A stretch of DNA of 64,000 bases from Zerene cesonia (lineage: Eukaryota; Arthropoda; Insecta; Lepidoptera; Pieridae): positions 2,170,001 to 2,234,000 of the forward strand of contig NC_052123.1 of NCBI RefSeq assembly GCF_012273895.1. The letters are read 5' to 3'. Made by a program: the position numbers and the translations under genes. The notes below the pieces were generated by a model. It ran no database searches, was not told the DNA's origin, and was given only the letters and a program-made list of their open reading frames with translations. Positions 55,854-64,000 of this stretch are shown one piece after another (the stretch's first letter is position 1; each line of letters begins with the position of its first letter).

Positions 55854-56945
55854 ATGAAGTGGCTTGTGTTGTTGTGTGCTGTGTTCGCACTGCTGATCCC
55901 AGCTTTGGTAAGGAGTTTTGTTGTAAATGTATTTAGTTAATGTCACTTTAATAATCGGTGAAAAGCTGTTAGTCCCTTTATAATGTGTGTTTCAATTTGT
56001 CATCATTTTTACTAGTAAATTTGATAAATAATTTCATTACCAATTGATACTGGTGAAGGAGAGCAATGTGAAGTAGCGTGACCTATGAGTAAAAAGATCC
56101 TTTAAAGATCTTATTAATTATTAAAAAGAATGGTTAGTTTTTATAGAACACCTTCTGGATTATTTCGAACTAACTAGTTATCCCTTTTTCATATTCTATT
56201 ATATTATTATATATTATATATATTAACACCTAGAACCCCGCAATTTATTAATGATAGCCTGAATCCTCATAAAGCTTGTGTCCCTCCAATGATAACAAAT
56301 ATCCCTGTTTAACCTCCTTTCGACCGCCTCCTTGGTACAGTGGTTAACGCGTGAGCGTAAAACCGAGGGGTCCTGGGTTCAATTCCCGGTGGGGACGCAC
56401 AAACAAAGTGTCTCGGTCTGCCAGGACACAGAAGGCTGATCACCTACTAGTCCATAAAGAAAATTAGTGAAACAGATGTACATCATCTCCCCTATACCCC
56501 ACTAGGGGCCACGGGATTTCACTAACCTCCTTTCGCCAGTAACAAAAACCATACTATAAAATGGTGACATGACGACGTGAAAAAATGTACACAAGTACAT
56601 ACACACTTTCGCATTTATAACACACCAGCTGTTCGCCCCGGATTCGCCCGCGGTACAAATATAGCCTATGTCACTCAGTGAAGTTTCTTTTTAATGGTGA
56701 TAGAATTATTGAAATCGGTTCATTGGTTTTTGCGTGAAAACTTTGCGAACATATAATCCTTCATAATATTAGTATAGATATTTGACATTGGTGTTTTTAC
56801 AATGAATTCATAATTTCAGGGAGATCAACCAGCAGGATACGTTGATTACACTAGTAGATATGCTGAGTTGGCTTCTCCAGTACCATCAAATGTTAACGTG
56901 GACGACTTGGTTGCAAGCCTCCGCGCCGCCAGCAACCATGCCTGA
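55854..56945 (+). CDS. Predicted secreted 59-aa peptide
   Basis: Exon 1 (55854-55907) encodes MKWLVLLCAVFALLIPAL, a textbook signal peptide, with donor TTTG|GTAAGG. Exon 2 (56820-56945) follows ATAATTTCAG in phase 0 and encodes GDQPAGYVDYTSRYAELASP and then 21 more residues ending in RAASNHA-stop. The mature peptide would be about 40 residues with no Cys and a possible C-terminal helix (VDDLVASLRAAS). The family is not recognised; length and layout would suit an immune or reproductive peptide, but nothing in the sequence decides this. Codon use is more GC-rich than the surroundings, which supports real coding. The intron carries a SINE with a perfect 13-base target duplication (56323-56522). 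ATTAAA at 57043-57048 may be the poly(A) signal. Confidence 0.7.
56323..56522 (+). mobile_element. tRNA-derived SINE with perfect 13-base target duplication
   Basis: A-box TGGTACAGTGGTTAACGCG and B-box GGTTCAATTCCCGG lie in a tRNA-like head, followed by the same body as 5627-5830. TAACCTCCTTTCG occurs at 56310-56322 and again at 56523-56535, marking a recent insertion in the intron of the 59-aa gene. Confidence 0.8.
56627..56790 (-). mobile_element. Short dispersed repeat, copy related to 13892-14042
   Basis: Starts CCAGCTGTTCGCCCCGG and ends CATAATATTAGTATAGATA, just upstream of exon 2 of the 59-aa gene. Confidence 0.45.
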
Positions 56946-57775
56946 TTTCCTCCAAATATCTGCCCCGACTTTATCCCACTAAATAACGAATTTTGATTGG
57001 ATCAAAAACTATGCTTGCTTTGTAGGTTAAAATTGTTTATTTATTAAAGTGTGAAGCGTGCTTTTGTCATACGTATTATGTTTTATTTGATTCCTGTTAA
57101 ACTCAATGTGATATTCACTTCGATTGAGCGGGGTTTTATGTTACTAAAATTTATACAGTAACACCACAGATAATATTACAGAGGTAACACCCTGCACTAT
57201 CAATTTCGATATTTCAGACTGGTAGCTTTTCTTATTTCCTTATTGGTATTTATCTACTAAAGAGATTTTTAAAATCTCTCGAGCATATTTAACGGATATA
57301 TTTAAAGAACTTAACTTTAAAAGCACTTTTTTATAAGTTGATAAAATATCTTCTTCATTTACTGCTAAATTATACTTACATTAAGTTAAGGGATTCGAGA
57401 AAATTTGTCATAATATAGTATTTTATTTAATAAAGCTAAAAATGGTCTACAATTTTTAACAGGTCATTACAATTTTGTTTATATCTTGAAAAACTGCGTA
57501 TAAATTTGAACTATCGTCCATATTATTGAATTAGGGCGATAGAGTTCACTGAAAGGTGCGTAAGAATTCGAAACAATACATTTTCAACAAGATACCAAAT
57601 GAATAAAGCTGTTGACTAAAACTTGTTAATATTCATGTCTCATGGAGTGGAAAGCATCGAACGCCTAGCACAGGTCTAGTAGCTAATTTAGACGATCGTT
57701 GTTTCTTTTTATTTATAAATTTATTTATAATGTGGGTAAAAACAAACAAATGTTTAAATAAATAAATATTTAAAT

Positions 57776-59752
57776 TCAAGTTATATATTTGCGTCGGGAA
57801 GGAAAATGTCTTTCATAAATAAGGTTGATGTCGGAAGGGTGGGATCGTGGTGCCTCCCTCCTTGCGTTTCGGCCTATTGGTATATAGTCATATGGTACCT
57901 GAAATACAATTTTTATGCAATTACGATTATCCTGAATTCCTAATAATAAGATAATTGCGAAAGTAACTTAGTCTCTTTTTCACACCTAAACCACTGGACG
58001 GATTTGGATGAAATTTGGCAAGAGAATAGTGTGTGACTTGAGTAACGACATAAGATAGTTTTTATGCCGGAATTCCCACGGGAACGGATACTATGCGGGA
58101 AAACGCTTAAGACTGTCTCGACCTTTCCTTTCGACTATACAGGCAAAGCCGCGGGCAGAAAGATAGCTAATATATAATAGATATAAATTCAAATTCTTTA
58201 TATTTATCGCATGAACTTATTGAAAGCGTATGATAGTTTAGTTTAGAAGAAAGAGCCTCTAGTTTTAATATCTCAGCAGTCATGATTAATGCACATTAAA
58301 AAAATATACTCGCTATCTCTCTCTAACTTACAATTTTTAACTAACGAGAGTAAAAGAGAAGTTAATTATGTGATAAACTTCAATGCACCTGGACTATAAT
58401 TTGACGTGACTTAATGTTATTAAGTACTAGCTGCGGCCCGCGGTTTCACCCGCATGAGCCGTATCCCGTAGAAATATCGGGATAAAAAGTTGCCTATACG
58501 TTATTCCAGTTGTTCAGCTGTCTACGTACGAAATTTCATTGCAATCGGTTCAATAGTTTTTGCGTGATAGAGCAACAAACACACACACATCCTTACAAAC
58601 TTTCGCATTTATAATATTAGTAGGATAGGATAACTTAGGCTATTCAATATAAAAAGCATAAGCCCTCAAAATATTCTACACTAGCTGTTCGACCCGGCTT
58701 TGCGCATAGTATGTCAGTAAACTAATTAATGGTGAAAGAATTTTTGAAATCGGTCCTGTGGTTTTTGAGTGATAACTCTTTTTGATATTAGTGTAGATTA
58801 TAGTCTAAAAAAGGCACGATATCATCAAATAATATATACTACTAGCTGACCCGGCAAACGCTGTTCTGCCTTACTCTTATCCTTAAGGGGTATGAAAAAT
58901 AGATGTTGGCCGATTCTCACACATACCCAATATGCACACAAAATTTCATAAGAATCGGTCCAGCCGTTTCGGAGGAGTTTGGCAACGAAAACTGTGACAC
59001 GAGAATTTTATATATTAGAAGATACATCTTGATTATTATACGGAAGCGCATTAACCGACGGGGCACAAAAGAGGGTCATAAAGGGGATCGATCGGCGCAA
59101 CAGGTGTGATATTCACCAGCCCCACACCCCATTCAGAGAACAGACTCCATTTTGTGTCATTCCACGTATCGGGAAATGTTTGTATGTATATTTGTAGCCA
59201 TTTCACTCAAACAGTATTCAACAAATTTGTGTAGAAATAAAATTATGGGTACAAACTCATGTTTATGTATTTATATACAAAGAAAAGTTAAAAATCTAAT
59301 AAGACTATAAACACGATAAAATCAACTATACAGGGCTTCCTATACAGGGTGAACGTAAGGAAATTATTCAATTCGATCCTAATCAGGATAATGAAATAAA
59401 CTCATTGTCGCCGATCCTTAAAAATGTACACAGTATGAATTAAAAGTTTAGAGTGGGGCAAAACCGAGTTTGAAGATTTTACATACAAACAAACAAGCAT
59501 ACAAACATACAGATGAAACTTATAATAAAAATGTGTGTATGTACTTAGGTATGTGTTAAAATTTAAATACTTCTTTCTTAATTAAAAAATATTTTTTTAC
59601 AGCTCTTGTAAACGACACAAAGAGTCTAAGCAATAGATAAGCTAATAGATAATAAATTAAATACAATTCTGATACCAATATACATTATTTACCTGCGCCC
59701 CCACGCTCACAAAAGCTGCCACGATCAAAATAATCGCATAAATAATTTTCAT
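57776..59752 (-). CDS. Predicted secreted 60-aa basic peptide
   Basis: Exon 1 (59693-59752) encodes MKIIYAIILIVAAFVSVGAQ, a signal peptide, with donor GCGCAG|GTAAAT. Exon 2 (57776-57898) follows TGTATTTCAG in phase 0 and encodes 40 residues beginning VPYDYIPIGRNARREAPRSH and ending HFPSRRKYIT-stop. The mature peptide is strongly basic, has no Cys and contains RNARRE, which resembles a convertase site. It is convergent with the 59-aa gene, with about 830 bases between their stop codons. The two match in size, exon number and phase, but not convincingly in mature sequence. The intron holds two Helitron-like copies (58427-58624, 58843-59022). The family is not recognised. Confidence 0.7.
58427..58624 (-). 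mobile_element. Helitron-like Lep1-type copy, full length
   Basis: CTAGCTGCGGCCCGCGG to ATTAGTAGGA. It lies in the intron of the 60-aa gene. Confidence 0.73.
58681..58797 (-). mobile_element. Short dispersed repeat, copy related to 13892-14042
   Basis: CTAGCTGTTCGACCCGGCTT at one end, GATATTAGTGTAGAT at the other. Confidence 0.45.
58843..59022 (-). mobile_element. CTAG-ended repeat (CTAGCTGACCCGGCAAAC type)
   Basis: CTAGCTGACCCGGCAAACGC at one end and TATATTAGAAGA (TCTTCTAATATA on the - strand) at the other. The short stem GGCA/TGCC lies near CTAG. Diverged copies are at 50385-50500 and 53378-53560. Confidence 0.55.
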
Positions 59753-61180
59753 TGCCGTCCACTTTTATGATCCGACGTTGAATAACTCCGAAGCTAACTT
59801 CCACCTAATTGAATTTCGCAATTTAATTTTAAACCAATTATATTTAAACCAATTAACTAAGAGCTATTGACTCATTTCATCCACGGTAACCTTTGAAGCA
59901 GCTGTAATGTAAATGTTATCAAAATATTGTTATAATTCTCGCAATTAGCGGTCGATAGGATATGTATTTTAATAATGAACAATATCATTTTTTTGTGATT
60001 TAAATCTATGAGAACAGAAGCAAATTGAGGTTTTAACTGGAATTGCCTAGTCATCTTTATACATCATCTATCAAGATGGAAAATACATTAATAATTATTT
60101 TCTACAAAAAAGATTACTGACATATGCCGATTATATGAAGATTACTGCGTACCGCCGTATTCCAAAATGAAACCAATTTCCTATTATATCAAACATAAAA
60201 AAATTACGTCAATTGGTTAAAACCCACCGAGTTATTCAGTTACAAAACTCCTTCGATTTTGAGAATCGGTTATCAAATCGAAATTGTGATGAAAACAACA
60301 AAATACTCGTAGTATGTTTGAAGGGATTTCTTCAAAATAAAATGGAAAATAAAGACAGAGTGATATACATATAGTAATTACAAATACTATTCGATAACTT
60401 TATGTAGATAAGCCTGAAGGCTGAATCAAGTTATCGAAATGATTACGGCACCTAACATTTACACTGGAGGTATACTAACTTCCATAGTGAATTAGTTGGA
60501 CAATATTGCAAATCTTAAATACAAAGAATATTAAAGAAGTCCTTTTATATTACGAAATATAAGTAGTTTTCTAGTATTTTAACGCGTTACTCTTAGATAT
60601 TGCAATAATAATAAAATATGAACCGGTCATTTTCAGTAATCGTTTTTAACACGTGCATGAAGTCACATTACAAAACAATTACAATATTAAGATGTTTTAA
60701 ATTGAGTATTTAAATATTCCTTTTTTTTTAATTAGCTGAAGCAAAAAGTATAGAAAAGAATAAGGTTTGTTTTTTATAAATCGCTATGAAAAAAAAACAG
60801 GATAACGTTATATCCGTACTATTGTGTTGGTGTTAAAAAATAAATTACCTTATCTTACAACACATCGTATACCATATTATTTACTATTAATTAAATTAAT
60901 TTCCCCTTAAACAGATAGTATATATAGTACAAACGTAGTCCACAATGTGCACAACTGGCCAATTTCACGGAATATAATTACGTCTACACAAAAACATTAC
61001 AAAAATTACCCTCATCGTATCAAGACTCCAATATACATTAAATTGTTTTATTTAAATTTCATCACATGGCTATAATCATCAAAACAGTATGGCATTGTAA
61101 AAATCTCGTTAAACGAACATTTATAACTCGATCGAGCTTCGGTTGTAAACTAAAAAATGTGACTACAACAGCGTCCTGAA
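59753..61180. other. Intergenic region between divergent 60-aa and 198-aa genes
   Basis: AT-rich, without recognised repeats or coding frames; presumably holds the promoters of both flanking genes. Confidence 0.5.
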
Positions 61181-62349
61181 ATGGGTTTTGTTGCGACATT
61201 GATCGTACTGTCCCTATATCCTTTTGTTTTTATGGCTGCTGTAAGTTTGTACATGTTTGTATATAATAACTTAAAAATATCATCAACATGATAATATGTT
61301 ATTCTGAAATGAAGTTTGCTACAATTATATAATATATTTAGCTTGGTAGTTTGAAATCTTCCAGTATAAGTTGTTATTATTGTGTAGTGTGATGCTTCAC
61401 AACTTTCTTTTTTTATGTCATAGCGGGCAACTGAGCTGGTGGTTCGCCTGATGGTATGCGATCACCACCGACCAGGAACATTTGCTAAGATAGTGCTTCT
61501 GCGAATGCGCTGTCCGCTTTTATGGGGTCAGGAATAAGGAAAGGATCGTCGACTGGAAAATAGGATTGGACTGGGAAGGGCTAGGAGAAGGAAACGGAAA
61601 AATAGTCATTTTAGTCCATATTTCAGAATATCGGGACCTGATAAGCGTTCATATAGATACTCATATTCTTACTAAAGCTTTTTGGACTCCACAGGGCAAT
61701 TTATTGCCCTCATTACAATATGTTAATTTTTTCCTGGAAGTGAATATATTTATGTTTGTTTTTCGATCGCATAAATTCGTCAATTCTCTAATTTATTTAC
61801 TTTGAATTCCAGCCCCAGCAACCAGAAATTAATGATCAATACGAGGTTTCGCAAAAAGCGGACACACATATTACCATACCAAAATTCTCTTACGTGTCTG
61901 AGGAAATAGAAATTTCCAAAGATAAAAGACCTGAGCAAAATCTTCAAACTGCAAAACCTACGTTGAAGATAACCTATCAAATTCTTCACATACTGACTGC
62001 ACCCATAGGAAAGCTTCTAACGGAACCCAAAGTTCTGATGGTTCTAAAGAATATTGGTACTTGTATAGTGAATGGAGTGATGGAGATTATTTCTTATTAT
62101 TTCCCTGCTCCTCTAATGCCTTTAATAGCGACTGCAGCTGGTATGTTAATACCATTTGAACCCGTTGTAACTCTGCGGCGAAGAATGCCTGTTACTAGTT
62201 ACAGAAGAGCTATTAAAACCGCTGTAAACAGCTTCTTGGACACCTTTGGTTCCTATAATGTGCATGATTTTGATGACGATCCTTATATGACAAGGCGGTT
62301 CAATAGAAGATTTTTAAATGGAGCATCGGAGGAGAATTCTAAACAGTAA
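61181..62349 (+). CDS. Predicted secreted 198-aa protein with central hydrophobic region
   Basis: Exon 1 (61181-61240) encodes MGFVATLIVLSLYPFVFMAA, a signal peptide, with donor GCT|GTAAGT. Exon 2 (61813-62349) follows GAATTCCAG in phase 0 and opens PQQPEINDQYEVSQKADTHI. After a charged stretch (EEIEISKDKRPEQ) comes a largely hydrophobic zone at about residues 77-135, including YYFPAPLMPLIATAAGMLIP. Next are a basic LRRRM, the segment SYRRAIKTAVNSFLDTFG, an acidic DFDDD patch and an Arg-rich tail RRFNRRF. The family is not recognised. The hydrophobic zone could be a membrane segment or a pro-domain helix. The intron has a truncated SINE (61408-61604). Confidence 0.75.
61408..61604 (-). mobile_element. 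GC-rich SINE, 5'-truncated copy
   Basis: T run then TATGTCATAGCGGGCAACTG, stopping at GGAGAAGGAAACGG. It lies in the intron of the 198-aa gene. Confidence 0.65.
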
Positions 62350-62695
62350 AACTGTTTTAAAATCGTACCGGAAATTTTCATTAGAATTTTCGTTTAAATC
62401 ATTAGGTAACTGTCTAATTGGTTTATGAGTAACTGTATACGGGAAATCAAATATAAATCTTGCTTTACGGAAATTCGATCTCTTCACATTATTTATTCCT
62501 TTCAAATTCCACTTTTTTTTAATGTAAAATCTCAGAATACGAAACGAAGAAATGTACGAGTTTGGTGATATAAAAAATATTTAAACATTACAATAATATA
62601 CTCGTAGTAGGTAGCATTAGTTTGGATTTTTCTCCAGAGCTGTTTCATTTAAAAATTGTTATAACATTACAATGACTTTGGTTCAATGCAATTTA

Positions 62696-63646
62696 TTATT
62701 CGGCATCTAGATTGACGTTAGCCATCATGGTCATTGTTCCGAAGAATGGACAGAAAAACGTAGTTTTCACAAGAGTTCCTGTGCCCTCTCTCAATGTTCT
62801 TGGCGGTAAATTAGCTACAAATACTCTTTCAAATACCTTTTTCTTACGATTAGGCTGTTTACGCTTGGGACCAATTCTTTTGACTTCTGCTTTAGCATTT
62901 CCTTTTATGTCTGTGATTTTAGATGGTGGAACTGTTCCACTTTTGTTTTTGTTATCTATGCTATTTTGTAAATTTTTTCTTAAATTTGGAACATGTTCTA
63001 TACCATGCCAGTAATGTCGGAATCCGTTATTGTCCATAAAAACTCTTTTGGTGGGAAAGTTTATGTTATATCGTTTTTGAATGACATCCTTAAAATGATC
63101 TCTGACAATATGAATGGTTGGTTTAAGGACATTATACTTCTCGTCTCTGAAAGTAATTTCTGATATTTTCTGTAAGTCTATGTGTTCGCGAAATTGGCAG
63201 ACTATTGGTTGATTCTGAAAAGAATTTATCAAATAATACAAAGAAAAAAATTATATCAAATAAATGGTAAAAAAAAATGTTGTGACGACTGAAAAATGCT
63301 TCTAAAAGGAGACATTGAATCAATAAATGTTTGAGTTTGAAAAATATTTATAAAGAAGGAAGGTCGTCGACTATAATCAATATTACAATAATGGGTGGTG
63401 TTTCCAGTGCTTCTGGACCCATCCTTTTAAGAAAGGTAACAGAGCGTATAAAAATTTGTTCTTTCTTTTATCATTTCTTGAACCATTGACAAGAAAAATT
63501 ATCAGATGAAGAGACATAATTAATGTAATTAAAAATAAACATGAATGTGTATTGTAAGCAGATCAAATACCATTAAATAAATCAATTAATATCTATGGAT
63601 TACTCACGTAGAAATATAAAACGCATATGGTAATAAAAATAGCCAT
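62696..63646 (-). CDS. Predicted secreted 185-aa basic protein
   Basis: Exon 2 (62696-63214) is a solid 172-residue open frame after acceptor TTCTTTTCAG. It begins NQPIVCQFREHIDLQKISEI, has a Lys/Arg-rich patch at about residues 125-155 (including KRKQPNRKKKVFERVF), and ends FGTMTMMANVNLDAE-stop. The best first exon is 63608-63646, encoding MAIFITICVLYFY with donor TAC|GTGAGT in phase 0. This gives a short but plausible signal peptide in the cluster's usual layout. Another, unseen 5' exon beyond the window is possible. The gene converges on the 198-aa gene, with 346 bases between their stops. The family is not recognised. Confidence 0.6.
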
Positions 63647-64000
63647 GACAAAACGAATAAAAATCGATTCGTCAGAGTTTGTGATTATTTTGATATCAAC
63701 TTGTATGATTCAAGTGAAGCTAGAGTTATGATTGTAATGAAAATAGATTTGATTGCATTTTCTTAAATCGATCATGTAGGTAATTCAATTAATTGAATAT
63801 AACATGCCGTACGAAATAGCTTGGTTTTAATATGGAGTTTATTTTCTTTCCATTTTATATAATGCTTGGAAAAATTTATATAAAGACATGAATAAAAACA
63901 TCTTATTTGTATATAAATTAGTATGGTAAAATAAAAGACAAACGGTTCGATCGAATAATAATAATTTATTAATTACCAAGTCATAATAGTTTGGTTGCTA

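Noticed and set aside
63387..63433. ATGGGTGGTGTTTCC... followed by AAAG|GTAACA as a possible first exon on the + strand
   Set aside because: Not a signal peptide, unlike the cluster, and no second exon could be linked within the window.
45473..63646. Idea that the cluster encodes chorion proteins, cecropins or moricins
   Set aside because: No Gly-Tyr/Cys chorion repeats and no match to the amphipathic patterns of those peptides could be seen.
1..64000. CRISPR arrays, operons, bacterial promoters and ribosome sites
   Set aside because: The window is intron-bearing animal DNA; the dispersed repeats are transposable elements with irregular spacing.

Overview
The window is animal nuclear DNA, almost certainly from a moth or butterfly. 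It is AT-rich, its genes are split by GT-AG introns, and it is packed with repeat types known from Lepidoptera. These include TC...CTAG Helitron-like elements of the Lep1 kind, tRNA-derived and other SINEs, fold-back MITEs, a mariner-type transposon and LINE 3' ends. There is no operon, phage or CRISPR content. Two runs of exactly 1000 N (9488-10487 and 49276-50275) are assembly gaps, and both are bordered by the same mariner terminus.

Left part (1-12139): no host exon was recognised. It holds repeats, a perfect 37-bp hairpin (7140-7228) and the start of a mariner transposase running leftward into the first gap (10489-10575). Middle part (12140-40566, + strand): the 3' part of a long gene encoding calmodulin-binding IQ motifs, one per exon, which I identify as the orthologue of Drosophila igloo (igl; neuromodulin/neurogranin-like). 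Its three visible coding exons are separated by introns of about 22 kb and 6 kb, both filled with repeats. The second intron also carries a strong G-quadruplex run just upstream of a well-spaced TATA/initiator pair. The 5' exons are not in view.

Right part (45473-63646): a cluster of seven small genes, all predicted to be secreted, on both strands. In order they encode 437 aa (-), 124 aa (-), 104 aa (+), 59 aa (+), 60 aa (-), 198 aa (+) and 185 aa (-). I recognise none of them as a named family. All share one design: a very short first exon (13-23 codons) encoding essentially only the signal peptide, then a phase-0 intron. The 124-aa and 104-aa genes are head to head with 108 bp between their ATGs, and they share exon phases, an exon 2 ending in Asp-Lys and a matching C-terminal block. 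They look like diverged duplicates. Several members carry a basic, proprotein-convertase-like site. This uncharacterised cluster is the most interesting content of the window.

The exon structures were assembled by eye from splice signals, reading phase and signal-peptide features, with no transcript or database support. Repeat family names are by resemblance only.
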